From the NCBI RefSeq assembly GCF_034190915.1, contig NW_026947496.1, positions 34,716,001-34,780,000 of the forward strand: a DNA stretch of 64,000 nt, written 5' to 3'. The notes beneath the pieces were generated by a model. That model worked only from the letters and a program-made list of their open reading frames with translations, was not told the origin of the DNA and made no database searches. Shown piece by piece: positions 27,510 to 42,400 of this stretch. The position numbers and the translations under genes are program-made. Source of the stretch: Cavia porcellus (taxonomy: Eukaryota > Chordata > Mammalia > Rodentia > Caviidae). How positions within the stretch are numbered: position 1 is the stretch's first letter; each line of letters begins with the position of its first letter.

Positions 27510-30500
27510 CTTTACACATGGGAAAAATATGATATAGTACTATGGAAAAACTGCAACAATTAATTGATAGATAAAATCTTAACTCACAACTGAAGTATTT
27601 TTCAAAGAGATCTAAAAAAAACAATTCAAGTGTTTCAGTGAGTACTTTATGACAACACAATAGCCCTCTGTAAAAATTAAAAATATTAACAGTAACAGTG
27701 AATAGTCCCAACAAAGGTCTTTCTTACTAATAAAAAGCCACCACTCATTTTTAACTTTCTTCTTGACTAAAAGAATTAGTAAATGTCACACATGCAAAAA
27801 TAACAGTTACAATTTAATATTCTAAAAATAATCAAGTCAGCAGAAAATTATATCCTAAGTGAAAGAATTATTCACCTGGTAATTAAGGAAAACATTTTCT
27901 AAAATATCTAGTTAAAAAAGAAAATAATATACAACTCAAACCACAGTATAACAGGAAAATAAGTAAATTTACTTATTTTTTTTCAATGTAATGATCAGTC
28001 ATCTAAATCCTTCCCTCAAACAGGGAATTATTTTCTGATAAACTAATTTAGAAGGTAACTAAATGTACTCTAACTGTGCAAAAAGGCCAACAGGAAAGGG
28101 CCTGTAGAGCACAGTTGAGTTTAAGTCTTGGCCCTTCTATCCTGAGTTCCTTATACCAATTTTCCTAATTCTAATAAGAAACAAGTAATACCTATCTTCA
28201 CAGGTTTCTGTGATACTGAAATTAAATAATATGAGGGACAACACTTATCCAACTTTTATTTACAAAGCTCAGACACAATTAGAAATCTACTGAAAAGCTA
28301 TTCATTTACAACTCAACATTTTTAGTAATTTAACTAAAAATTTGTTTAATAGTTTCTCCAGTAATGTGTTGGCTCATGCATAAAAACCTTTAAACAAAAG
28401 ACTTAGCATTATTTTTAAAATAACCTTAAGTTAAAAACTACATTTCCCTTTCCCACCCATTTAACTTCCTTCTGATTCATGAAGGCTGTTCAAAATCATC
28501 ACCCGTTTTCCTAGTAGTCACTATTAAGCAGGGGAATCAAGCACTGTAATAAGACAAAATTTTATCTTTGACATTTGATAAAAACAAAGCATTTCGGGAG
28601 TTTAGAGGAAGAAAAAAATGTTTGGTTTTTAAGGAAAAAGGAAGGGAACCCTGAAATGGTTCACGTAAAGATAGTAGCACTTCTATAGAGAACTAAGAAT
28701 AAATAAGACAGTAAAATGAAAGAAAGGCTTAGGTGGCTAAATAAAAGCATGATACAAGTCCTCCCTGTGAATGAGTGCCAGGTGCAGGGCACTGCTGACA
28801 GGAGCACAGCTAGACCCCAACCCCTTCCAGCACAATGGCTGGGAAATAAGAAGACCCAAATCTCCCATCCCCACCAGTGACTAGCTGATCTGGAGAAATA
28901 CGGGGCTTAGAGATGGCCACTGAGGTGAAATGCAATTTGATGCTTCTGGTGTCTGGTGTCTCACTGACCCTGCAAACCTGGGGCCGGTGTTCTGATTGTC
29001 TATTCGGAAGATAACAGTATGTAGCGTGGCATCTATTGGGGATCTCCTTCTTAAGGTGGTGGCCACTATTAATTCCTTATCACCTTATTTTTGAAGTTCT
29101 GTATTATTTTCATTGGTTTGTTGGGTTGGGTTTTATTGTTTTGTTTGATTTTATTATGCCTGATGGCATGGGCAGCTATTTCAAAGATGACAAGATACAT
29201 TGTGGTAACCATTTTGGATTTACTATTGTCTTGTCTTTCAGTCCTTTATTGCATTCATTGTTTTATTTTTATTGGTTCTATTCTGTTCTCTTTTGTTTGA
29301 TTTTTACTATGTCTAAGGATATTTGCAGCTATTTTGAATATAACAAGAGGCATTATGGTAACCATTGTTGATTTCGTATTGTTTTGAAGTCTTGTGCAAT
29401 ACTGTTTTGTTTTGACTGGCTTTATTCTGTTGTTTTCCTTGGTTTTATTCTCTAAAATAAAATTTAAAAAAGAAAAATAAAAGCATGATATCAAAAAACA
29501 AGTTGATACGGATTACTGACTAATACGGATTAGTTCCTTTCTTAATATAGCATCAAGATACATGTTGGGAGAAACTGAAGGTAAATACAGCTAAAAAGGT
29601 CTGTAGAACATGAAAAAGCTAAATCATCCATGCTGAAGAATCTGAAATTGGTATTAGATATGAAACTACTATAAGATTTCATTAGCATTTAGCAAGTTAC
29701 AATTTAAAAATATTTACTAAAACAATACTAGAAGGCGAAATGAATGTTCAACTAACAATGTTGAATGAAAATGGACTTACATATGGTTAGATCTTCTTCC
29801 TCTATTTGTTTTCTTTCCTATGACTGGAGTGCCAAAATGCTCAGGGTTCGTGAGTGGGAGCTGGTCTAATGTCTGTGGGTAAGAACATAAACCCATCAAG
29901 TTATTACTTTGAAAGCACTTTCTTCTTTTTAAACCAAATCAGTTTTATGAATATGTGCAGATTTTGAGATTAAAAAAATTTCCCCCAAGAAAGCCAAAAC
30001 ACCACATCTTTACAAAAGATAGAAAATTCTATAGTTTTTAAAATATTAGAACCAAAATGAATGGGTCCATTACTGGGGGAAAAAGTGAAAAGAAATTTGG
30101 GTGCTCTCACTGGATGATTCATTACCTATTAGAAGTTTGACAGGAATCTAAAATGATTAAAATATATAAGAAAGCAGCTCAGGAGAAACACAGACCTGAG
30201 AGGTAAGACTTACAAGGTCAAACCACACCTCAATTTTTTTCTTGCTCATGAAGAATCATAATCCATAAAATAAAAATTTTTTTTTGCTGTGATTGAACAT
30301 AGACTTTCCACACTGAGCTGTATCTCACCAGTTATTTTGAGACAATTACACTAAAATTGCCCAGACTGAGCTCATACTTGTGGTTCTCTTGCCTTAGGGA
30401 TTTCAGGCCTATATAAACATACATCCATCCTCAAAACTCAGTGAAAGGAACAAAATTGCCTCTCAAGCATCAACTGCTTGAAGACAGGCTTTAGAGATAC

Positions 30501-33500
30501 TATATTAGGCCCCACGTTCAGTTCTCAGCAGCACTAAATAAAATGATGGATTGATACGATGGAAGGTAGGAGGGAGGTTAAATTCTCCTACTGTATACAT
30601 GCCTCATTGTATCTTCAAGGCGTAAATTCAAATTTTAAAGTATTTTTTATAGTCTGGCAAAAGCCTTTTCTCCTACCAATGGCAATTTATCCAAGTATAA
30701 ATTCTATGTCTACATGGCACATCCTTCCTTCTGGTAAAACATAAACAAAAGTGTACACCTTCATAAACACACAAAGTAAAACAGATCCTCCTTGAAGTTA
30801 CACAGGATATGTATTCCCTTCATAGTACTTTACTATATATTTATAAACTATTTCAACTCAATTCTCCTGATAAAAACAAAATTATTACAGATATTTGGGT
30901 CAAAGAAAGGAGACACATTCCTTTAAATACGTGAAAAATTAAATTTTCAGGCATGCATATTAATTGACAATAATTGTCCATGTATACTACTTAAGGGAAC
31001 TGAAGTTTTATTTATTGTATATATTTAAAATATTATTTTACATATGTATACTAATTACACAAAGACATGATTCTACTGTTTCACTGTACTTGCTCCAAAG
31101 CTGATTTGCTATATTTGAAATTTTACAAATAATTCAACACATATTTATTGAAGACGTTTATGTACAAAACACTATTAGAAAAAAGAAGGCCTATAAGATG
31201 AGAAAAACACTGATTATCTACCTCAAACAGCTTAAAATTATGTGTGGAAAAATAAGAAAAGTAATAGGAAGATTATAAAGCAAGAATAAGCAAGGCAAGT
31301 TCAAAAGGACCAAAGGATAAAGATTAAATTGGGTAGAAAAACATTGAAGACATTATAATGGAAGCTTTTCTAGTGGTCTTAAGAAATATTTAAGATTCTA
31401 ACAAGTATAGGTGAACAGGGCCCAACAAAAACCATCCCCTAAAAAGTATGAACCATCATGTGAAAATACCAAGTAGAATACTAACAAAGTTAGACGTACA
31501 GAAAAATGGCAGAAAATGAAACTAGAAATCATAATTCAGAAGAACTGTCACAAACTAAATTTAAATAAGAGTTCAATTACTAAGACAAACAAAAATAATT
31601 TCATAATAAAAACATGAAATCTAACAGCTTAATAAGTTTACATTAAGATTTCCCAAAAGAAACACTTTTCTAAATGGGCAACCAGAAATAAAATTGTATT
31701 TGGAGTACACTGTGCATCTTAATACTTACACCATTATGTTTACATTAAAAAATTGTGAACTGCAAGTTTCTGAGTTCCAAAGCTTACAACCCTGCACTGC
31801 TAGTACAACTTTCAAAGGGCAGAGTATGGCTTTCCTGCTATTCAAGTGCAGTTAACAGCAATTAACTATTCACAATGTAATAACCATAATAATGTACCCA
31901 AAGCAGAGAGCAAAGCCCTTGGCAAAATAAGGACTTCATCCACTCATCTAACATTCATTCAGTTCCTCCCCTGTGCTAAGTACTGTTAAAGAAACGAAGT
32001 GATGAGGGAGGCAATACAAAGTCCCTGATCTTCCTCACATGTTCCAGTGAAAAAGACACACAATAATAAAATAGTAAGAAAGTACCAACATATTTTGCTG
32101 TTGGGAGAATGGTAACCGTTATCAAGAAAATTAAATCAATTTAAAAGGATGAAAAGCAAATGAGGGGACTATTTTAGCAAGGGCAGTGAAGGAAGGTTTC
32201 CCGAGGCCAGACTATGATCATGGCAGGTAGCAGCAGCTTGGGAATGCTTCTGGTACCTGCGTATTTTGGAAATCAGACACCTCTATATCATAATTACTTA
32301 CTAAATTTATGAAGTCTAAATAAAAGCAGCCTTAAGATAAAGAAGCCCAATACATTTTCTTTGTGCACAATAAAATAGACCACAAACAGCATAGAATCTA
32401 GTGCCCAAACACAACTTTTAAACACACTTCACAGACTGCAATTTCCTGATTAACAAGTACTTTGAGAAAGCAAGTATTTATGCTCCCAATACAAAATATT
32501 AAGACATATTTATTACATACTTCACTTTCAGCAAAATGTCTCTCTCCTTTCAAGCATAGTGAAGATCGTCTCAGTGTCTTCTCATCTCCATCATCAAAAA
32601 CTACGTAAAAAAAAAAAAAAAAAAAAAAAAAAACTACTGAAGAATTTTTCTAAGGTTAACAAGTTGATATTAAACTATTATTTAATTTTTTTGAGTGTAG
32701 ATAGACCTGTTTAAGATTACATTTGGAATTTAGTTATCATTTTATGTTTCCTAATGAATAGCTTCAAGGTTAGTATTTTTCCAATTTCTAGTGAAAAAGA
32801 AATATACCGGATAGTATCTTCCTGAAAATAAGAAACACGAAAGAAAGAAATTGGCATTTCAGAAACATACCATTTAAATACTAATTAAAACTTCTCAACA
32901 GGTTACAAGAAATGCTAATTTTCTTGTGAAGGATACTAATACTTACCATAAAAATAGAAAGATAGATTTAAGGGCATAGATTTGTAATCTTAACACTCTA
33001 GGAGGCTGAGGCAATAGGATCTCTCAAGTTTGAGCCCAGTCTTGAAAATTTAGTTAGCAAGATCATGTGTTAGCAAAAAAAAAAAAAAAAAAAGATTTTA
33101 AAGGGGACTTGGCCAGGTATGGTGAAACATGCCTATAGCCAGGTATGGTGATAGATGCCCATAATCCAAGCACTTGGGAGGCTGAATGAAGAAGATTGCT
33201 GTGAGTTCAAGCCTAGTCTGGGCTACTTAGTGAGGTCAAGGCCAGACTGGACTACATAGCAAGATGCTGTCTCAGAAAAAAACCCATGCCTGTAATATCA
33301 GCACACAAGAGGCTAAGGTTGGAGGACTGCCATGAGTTTGAAGCTGGAACTACATGGCAATACCTTGTCTCAAAAAACAAACAAATACAATTTTTGAATG
33401 AATAAAAAGGTACTGCAAATGCCCTAGGATCAATCCCCAGGAACATGGGGGTTGCTGTAGGAGCTGTTATACATTCAAACTGTCCTTAGAAAATGACTGT

Positions 33501-34696
33501 ATTCTCATTATAGTGTTAGGGTTGGAGATTTAGCTCTGCAGCACAGTGACTGCCAGGCAAGTGTGAGATCGTGAGTTCAATCTCCAGTACCAAAATAAAA
33601 AATAAATAAATAAAGCAGAGTGTTCTCAAACCTCCACAGTACTGATATACCATCCCAGGTAATTCTCTGGATGGCATGTTTATCTTGTGCACTATACAAT
33701 ATTTAGCAGCACCCAAGCCTCTACCCTATATGCCACCAGTACCTCATTCCAGTACTAAAACCAGAAAATGTTTGGTGGGGGAAGCACCATCAGCGAAAAG
33801 TATTCATTTAAAGCATTAAAATGTCTACTAAAAAGTAATGTAACTTTTGATGGTCATTTCACAATATGTATACATATATCATGTTGTAGAACTTCAATTT
33901 ACATTAATTTTACAATACAGTTTTAAGTCAATAAAAGCCAGGACATGGTAATATAACTCAGTGGTAGAACACTTGCCCTAGTATGCATAAAGCTCTTGGT
34001 TCCAACTCCAGAAGTTACTAACATTAAAATATCCTAGAAAACTTACCATAATATTTATATTACAGACAAAATTTTGAGATATACCGCACACCTCAGAAAT
34101 CATGGCTAGGATGTACTTTGTTCAATAGCTATCTGATCTTGATTTTGTATTTTTAAATAGTGATAATTTTTATTGGTACATTTTAGATATACATAATAAC
34201 ATTCATCACAGGAAATCTGTAACTCTACATGATGTATTCTTGCTTCTTTTTCTCACATTCGTCTCCTTTCCCTTCAGTCCCTTTCTTAGTCATGAAAGCT
34301 TTGTTTCCACTTTTTCCCTTCTCTTCCGTTTTTTTATTCGTGCCCTTCCTTTCCTTTCCCTCTCCTCAGACCTCAATTTTAGAAACTGCACCTTTTTCCT
34401 TATCAAAATATAGTTCTAGGGCTGGGGATACAGCTCAGTGGCACAGCACCTGCCTGGCAAGTGAGACATCATGAATTCAATTCCCAGTAAGGAAGGGGAA
34501 GGGGAAAAACACACCATAGCCAGGTGTGGTGGCACGTATCTGTAATCTCAGCACTAGGGTGGCTGAGGCAAAAGAATCACTAGGATTGTGAGGTCAGCCT
34601 GGGCTTCCTTGAGTTCAAAAACCGCCCTGTGAAACTGTTTCTAAAAAAAAAAAAAAGACAAGACACACGCGCGCACACACACGCACACACATGCAT

Positions 34697-34748
<52 letters not shown>

Positions 34749-35523
34749 TTCTACAGCTATACAGCACAGAAATGTGGTGGCTAAGTCCTGTAATTCTAGT
34801 ACTCAAGAGGCTGAGGAAGGATTGCCTTGATTCAAGACCAACCTGGGCTACATGACTTCAAAACCAGCCTGGAATGCATAGTAAGACCATGACTCAAAAA
34901 ACAGAAATACAAAAACAAAAAGCAGGGGTGCTCTTTTTTTGTGAGACCAGACACGTGTGAAACTGGATAAAAGTTCCAATTTATAAGATGGGCTACCAAA
35001 CATAATTTTCATCTATTCTTACTAAAGCTACTCAGTATTGCAAATTACGTTATGTCAAATATTTCCTTGTTGCAACATCAAACAAGTTTTTTTCTTAGTC
35101 ATTGGGTTTCTTTCCCCCTTTCTCTCCCCAAATATAAACAAAACTCATCTATTGTTGAACTCTTACCAAATTCTGACATTTTAGTAAGTGTTTCCTCTCA
35201 TCTCTTAGGTTACTGAAGAATAGGTTACTACCATTTAATAAATAACATCAGAATAACTGGCGATCAATCTAAAAAAACATCATGTCCTATCATTACATCA
35301 GTGTTAAAAAAACTTCAGATGAAATAAAAAGCTATGTGTAAAAGAAAAATAAAACCATAAAGAAATTGAAGATATGTCAGAAATCAATTTATAACACCAA
35401 GACTAAAAATTAAAATTATAGAGGAAAAGATGATCACATAAAAGTTGACTACATGAAAACTAAAAGCCGAGAATAAAGCAGAACTTGAAGCCCTGGGTGT
35501 ATTCCCCAAAAGACCTCCTCTGT

Positions 35524-35567
<44 letters not shown>

Positions 35568-36386
35568 AGCAGCAGCAGCAGCAGCAGCTGCAGCAGCAAG
35601 ACAATATTATTTACAACAAAAGTAGCAAAATGTTAATATTCACAATACATAAAGAACTCACATCCTAAAAGTAGTAATAAAAAGATGAACCATTCCAAGA
35701 GGAAAAGTGAGAAAATGGGAAGAACTGGCAATATACACAACAGAAAGAACACAAATGAGATAATGTTTTCAGTAAACAAATGAGATGTTCAGTGTCACTA
35801 GTAATCATAGAAGAAACAAATTAACACAAACTAAGACACTATTGTATGTCCAAATTGGCAAAAATTTTAAGATGCATATCAAATGTGATAACAATGCTAG
35901 GTAAACAAGTACATTCATAGACTGTTCATAGGAGTTTTCTGGGAAGGTGTTTTCACTAACTAGTGAAGTTTTCAAAATACTAGACCCTTCAACCTATGTC
36001 TATTTCATACTGAAAACACTCAAATATTAAAACAATGTGTAACTAGTCAAAAAACATTCAAATACAACCGCTTAAAAGAGCAAGAGGACTGGCAAGATCA
36101 GAAGAAAAAGTAAACTATTAAGCATCAACTATTATGATATATAACACAGTTAAAAGAAATTCCTGCATACAACATGAATATATATAGCACTACTGAACTG
36201 TGCTTAAAAATGGATACTTGAGTATGAACTATTATAATTGTTATGAAACTTTTTTCATAAAATTGATTAAAATGTAGAAAAAGACGTTTTTGTAAAATAT
36301 ACTTTTAAGTGAAAAAAGCCACAAATCAAATTGTACAATATATATAATTCCAAATTATGTTACAGTACATATCTTTTTTCTTTTTT

Positions 36387-36417
<31 letters not shown>

Positions 36418-39400
36418 GTATTGGGACTGAAACTCAGGACCTCACATTTGTCAGGTAGGTGCCATGCCAAGTACATATATTTTTTTAAACAAATTTTTAA
36501 AAGATCTAGAAAGAGGGGTTGAGGATACAGCTTAGTGGTGTAAGTACCTGCCTGGCAAGGGCAAGGTCCTGAGTTTGATTTCTGATACTAAAAAAAAAAA
36601 AATCTTGACAGAGTATGACAGTAGCAACATCAATGGTATTAGAAAAAAACAATTCAAGGAATTCTGGCATTACTTGCATAAAGATAAGTTCTACATAATT
36701 AAAAATACATTTTCAAAAGAAAATTTATTTTCTTACCTACAGTGTACCAGCTTGCATCTGTTAATTTATTGATAACAGCTTCCTGATATGCACCATCAAG
36801 ATTCTTTACTTCCACAATAGCTCCTACCTAAAATATTTTTAAAATATTAGAAAAACCTAAATAAACCAAAATCTTTAAGAGTACATGGTAGTAAAGACTA
36901 AAATGACTGCTAATTAGATAAGTACCAGTAGTTTCAACCCACTAATTCTTTTGCATCACTAGTGAAACTGTCAACATAGCTTGAAAAGACAAGTAATACC
37001 TAAATGTACTTGAAAAGACAAGTAATACCTAAAAATTATTGTGAAAACAATTTTGCCCTTACAATCCCAACTACTTTAAGAATCACTGCCTGAACAGCTG
37101 TGAAGATAATGAGATTCATTATGACGCCCATTCTCGTTGACTTTTATCTACTTTTGAAGACCTACAATGTCTCCAATGTTTTGATTTTGTCGGTTTTGTT
37201 CTTTACTGTTTTGTTATAACTAATGATATAGGCAATTCTATTAGAGATAGCGGGAGGCATTACGGTAACCATTGTTGATCACCTTGTATTATGTTTTTAC
37301 ATTATCTATTATGTCCACCCTTTTGATTTGACCGACTCTGTTCTGTTATGTCACATTTGGTTTTACTCTCTTCCAAAAAAGTAGTAAGAACCGTGGGAGC
37401 AATAAAACCCAAAATGTGTAATAGTCATTGTACAAAAGAGAGGAAAAAAAAGTGCTCTAAACTATATAGCTGCATGTATATTTAAGTGTATAAGATAGGA
37501 AATGATATCACTGAGTTTTATTGGATCATTGAACAGAACTGTTTGCAGTATCATTGTTGGAATGTCCACTCTACAAGCTTTAATTTTGTGACTTGAACAA
37601 TTATTTCTAAGATGACAATATGTAATCCATTAACTAGTGATTTCCTACTGTTTATTTTTTTCTGTAAATCTGTATAACTTGTACCCTTTCTCTGCTTTTT
37701 TTTCTCCTCAAATTAAAAAAAAAAAAAAAAATCACTGCCTGTGAAAGTGGCCTTGCTTGCTATTTCCAAACTTTCTTTAAATGGTATCTGTTTAAAACAC
37801 TTTCCATGTGGTCATGCAAATGTTGATAATTACACTTAAAGATGGTCTTTTTAATGATGATAACAATAAATATGTTCTCAGAATAAAACCCGAACACAAT
37901 GCCCAAACAGAGGACATGAATACTAAGAAATCAACAGGGTATCATTAAATGATTACTATCAATAAACACACAATATAATTCTTTTATTTAGCAGTCAAAT
38001 ACTCTAGGCATTATTTTCATGCAATCTCATTAATAAAAATGTATTGAAATCAATGACTATGTATGGTAGACTAATTTCCTCTTTTAAAAAAACCCATTTA
38101 ATTTAAATCCTCACAAATTACATCAGGAAGCTGGATATGGTGGTGCATGCCCATAATCCCAGTACTCTGGAAGCTAACGGAGGAGGACTGCAGTGAGTTT
38201 GAGGCCTAGATCACATAAATAAATTCAAGGGTAGCCTGCCTGCACTACATGGAGAGACCGTGTCTCAAAAAATAAAACAAAGAAAGTACATCAGGGAACA
38301 ATTAAAAATCTAGACACACATACATACATATATTTCCCCTTTCTCTCTGTTTCTCTATCTCAAATCTATAGACAAAAAAATTTTAAATAATGTTGAGTCC
38401 AAAATAAGATATATTTGCATATAACAAAATCTAATTTTAATAAAATTAAATTAACAAAATAAAAATAAAATTAACAAGAAAAATAAGAAAAACCAAGCAA
38501 GCAAATCAAGGAAGCTACATAGAAAAAAAAACATAGTATAAGGTTACAAAACAGCTGCCTTTCCTATTCACCTGCAGTAAACACCAAACATCTTTTTTGG
38601 TTGGTCCTGTACTGAATAAACAGATAATTAAGGACCATGTTATATATCTGTGAGGCAAGAGCACAAAGAAGGCATAGACATGCATGTGTACTATGTATCT
38701 AAAGTTGTGAATTACAACTGTGAACCTATCCAAGTTAGGTACTGAGATTGCTGACTGTGAAACCATGGCTGTTCTGCAGTCACCGATGGGCTCTTCCAAG
38801 GTGGCTGAATCTAGGGTATGTGATGCTGGGATAGATTAACAGTAAGGTGCTAGAATTAAAGAGTGTGAGCACTGGGCTGGGGATTTAGCTCAATGGTGTA
38901 AGTGCCTGCCTGGTAAGCACGAGGTCATGAGTTCGTGAGTTTGAGCCTCAGTACCAAAAAAAAAAAAAAAAAAAAAAAACCACCAAGAGTGAGCACCACC
39001 TGCCTTAGCCAGGATAAAATGAGACAGAAAGAGAGCTGGTGGCTTGCTGCTTGCTAGTTCACTACTTTGCTGCCTTCTTCTTGCCATGAACTTCTTTGCT
39101 ATGCTACCCTGCCTTGTAGCCAGCCAACTATGAACTGAAACCTCTATAAACTGTGAGCCATAATAAGCCTTTCCTCCTTTAACTTTGGGTGTTCAGTATT
39201 TTGGTTTAACAATAAGAAAGACAACTGCCAAACTACTTCAGTCTCTTCTTCTGTAAAAAACTTTAATGAGGATTAAATGAACTAAGATGTGCAAAAAAAC
39301 TTGCAATATACCAACCCATACCAAGTGCGAAATAAATGGTAGCTGTTATAACTAAGCATACTTTTCTTTTTGTCCCTCAAAGTGATAAACATGCACATAA

Positions 39401-42400
39401 AATATTAAATATGACAACCACAAAATAGAAATGATGAAAAATAATTTTTACAAGGCAAGAAATGGGGTTTGTTGTTGTTTTTTTGTTTTTTGGTACAGAG
39501 GATTGAACTCATGACCTCACATTTGCCAAGCAAGCACTTATGCCACTCAGCTAAACCCCTGACCCCAAGAGCTGATTTTAAAAACCACCTAAAATGATAG
39601 TTTCAGTTCTCCATATTACCAACTACATACAAAAAAATAGGAATACCTGTCAGTCTTATTAAAAGTGTTAAAATCCAGCAATAAAATGGGGCAGAGAGAC
39701 ATCTATCTCTTTCAAAAGTATAACTTTACCACTGAAAGATTCTTGTGACAGTTATAAATGTTTCTTAAATTCTCCTAGCTTTTCTTAAAATTCTTATAGC
39801 CAGGTCAACATCCATTTTCAGACAAATAACACATAATGGCCTCCATTTTCTGTACCCTGCTCACCAAGCAGAAAGTAAAACAGCATTCATTGCATTGATC
39901 AATAGAAGAAAAACTGCACAAAATTCTCTGGCTGTGTGGACATGTTCCTCACTTACAACTGCCTTATGACTTTTATAAGACTCCATTTTCCAGCAGTTAT
40001 TATGAAGAATTAAAAGCTATGAGTTTTGGTTGTTGTTTCTAACATTCTCACTGTTTAGAACAGTGACGGTGAACATTTTAGAACTTTCAATTATACAAAC
40101 AGCACACTGCAGAGTATGTCTACAGGTTCATTGCTACTGGTTTAGAGCATCACAAAATATGTAACTAATCCCTGGTTCATCACCTGCTAATCCTGGAAAA
40201 CCTACCACTTTAGTAAAGGAAATGTGGGACTGAAACACCTGGTGAAGTAAAAGTAGCCAATGCCTCCTTTAACATTATTTCATTTCTGACCACACTGAGG
40301 TTTTACTACCATGTAAGATATATTTAACATTAATCTGTTTTTTCCTACTAGTCTTTTAGAGGCAATAATGTATTCATTTTATTAACTCAATAATAAAATA
40401 GCTCATGAATTAAAAAGAAATATGTTATTACTGTTTCTCACTTAAATATCAGAACCAATAATGAATAAAAGAATTACCTTTAGTGGGCCCTTTATGTGGT
40501 CATCCTGAACTTCTACTGTTGAAGAATCATGTCTAAATGTAACCTAGAAATTATAAATTTAATTAGCCACCAAAAAGCTATGTAACATATGCTCATTCAC
40601 CCACTATTCATTTTTATTAGAATACAAACTATCAGCTGCCTAAATTCCCAAGCCTTAAGTAGAGTAACTGAAAAATTCTTTAAACTGCCCAGACTGTATT
40701 TCATTTCTTAAAAATAAAAGTAAACAATGACATCACACTGAAATTATGAGATGTTCCATTTATCATTCTTCATTCAACATTATCAGTTATTAGTTTACTT
40801 GTATAACTTCTTTTCCCAAAAAAATGAGGAAAGAAGACCTTGGGCTATCAGAGACTGTCATTTTGTGAAAGCCAAACTTACAACAAAAGTTACTGAGAGG
40901 TAAGCATCAAAAAATGTAATCTCTAGGGTTGGTGATGTAGCTCAGTAGTAGAATGCTTATTTACCATGTGTAAGGTTAGATTCCCAGCACCACCACCCCT
41001 AAAAACGCAAAATTGTATCTCTGCAACAACCTGTTGATTACAAACAAACAAACTATTCTATTCTAAAGAATAGAAAAGTCTAAATAATGAATTCAAAACT
41101 ATACAACTGAAAGTTATATGGCAGTTAAGCCAAGGATCTTAATGTACCACAGAAATCAAGAGAATATAAAACCGTATGTGAAAACTGTAAGTTAAATAAA
41201 GGAAGTTCCAGTTTAACTATTTAGTAAGTTGATAAACAACATGAAAACTTCTACTATCCATTATAGGAAAAGTTGCTTATTCAGGGCAAAAAAATGTTCT
41301 TAGGACTAAACCATTAACATATCTTTACCAGGTTTATGTGCTCATGACCTTGGTAACAGGCTCATTCACAAACCTGCTACAAAAGAAGCTATTATGTACC
41401 ACAGCATTGAAGGCATTTACTTCTGTTTTATACAAAAGCATTATTACACTTTATTTAAACCGTATACCTAGGTATCTGTCTTCTTCACTTAAACAGTAAG
41501 CTACTTGCAGATGAAGCAAATGGAGACTAGATCTTAATGTTAATGTAATATAATAAAGAAAGCAGATATTGAAAAAACATGAAAAAGTTTTAAATATATG
41601 CACTTTTAATTATAAGCAAATTAACTAGTTAAGAGCTATATTCTCAATCTGTTGAGCAAATCATTAACTTTGAATTATAAATAAATTTGTCTAGCCGTCA
41701 AAAAAAATTAAAAATAACTTTAAAATATCCAGTATAAGAGGTACAAGGTACTCTGTGCAATTAGTAGAGGCAGCAGAAAGAGCTAGGAACACTGTAACTC
41801 AGTGATAAAGAATGTGCCTAACGTGAGTGAAGCTCTAGTTCAATCTCTACTACCACAAAAACTAATTCAGAAATTACATTAAATTAAATTAAATTGATAA
41901 GAAGCAATAGATCCTTTGGTTCTTTTCATTTATATCAATAGATGACAAGACTGCTACATGTCACTATCTTGGTTCATCTGCTACAAAGATGTTAGCAAAG
42001 GGTGTAATTTGGGGTTAATGTCCAGTTGTACTTCTCTGTCCAAAGTATGGTTCCTAGAGGGACACTGCTGCTGTCCAAAGACTACAGTTTTCCTTACTGG
42101 CACAAAAGTGCTATATGTAAGCCAAAATCTGCTAAGGAGGTTCTCTATTAGGAGGGGAGGGCATTTTCTAACAGAAGTAGGCAGGCGCATTAGCAGTAGC
42201 TCTGAAAAAGTAGGAAAAATGATAAATAGCATTTCTTCATTTTTAGGAGAGTGGTAGCAAAACAACTAGTTGCTTGGGGAACACCAGTGTGTGGAGTCAA
42301 AACAGGAAATGTCTCATTCTTAAGAGTGCTATAAAAGGCTGGGCATGGCAGTGCACATCTATAATCCCAGCACTTGGGGAGTTTGAAGCCAGCCTGAACT

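Larger units (their letters stand above)
21050..29780 (-). other. ARID4B intron (8.7 kb)
   Basis: Longest fully contained intron. It holds B1, ID and MIR copies, a (CA)n tract near 27455 and a 720-bp L1-tail retroposon with perfect 16-bp target-site duplications (28755-29474). No exon-like sequence was seen. Confidence 0.9.
32601..36736 (-). other. ARID4B intron (4.1 kb), SINE and microsatellite rich
   Basis: Begins on the plus strand with a 27-base A-run at the splice acceptor. It holds five B1-like and five ID elements, two long (CA)n tracts and a (CAG)n tract. Confidence 0.9.
36828..40477 (-). other. ARID4B intron (3.6 kb)
   Basis: Contains a 5'-truncated L1 (37093-37729), a B1, an old LTR-like repeat interrupted by an ID, a MIR 3' end and another ID. 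The stretch 39570-40477 holds nothing I recognise. Confidence 0.9.

Noticed and set aside
27367..27714. 115-codon frame with a Cys-Val run
   Set aside because: The Cys-Val run is translation of the (CA)n microsatellite on the other strand.
28881..29371. Overlapping short open frames (61-111 codons) as genes
   Set aside because: They lie within a non-coding L1-tail retroposon with target-site duplications. The translations are low-complexity Phe/Leu/Ile-rich and match no family.
41958..42265. Overlapping ~95-codon frames on both strands
   Set aside because: No family resemblance and no flanking splice sites fitting the ARID4B frame. The region between exons is already accounted for by consecutive phases.
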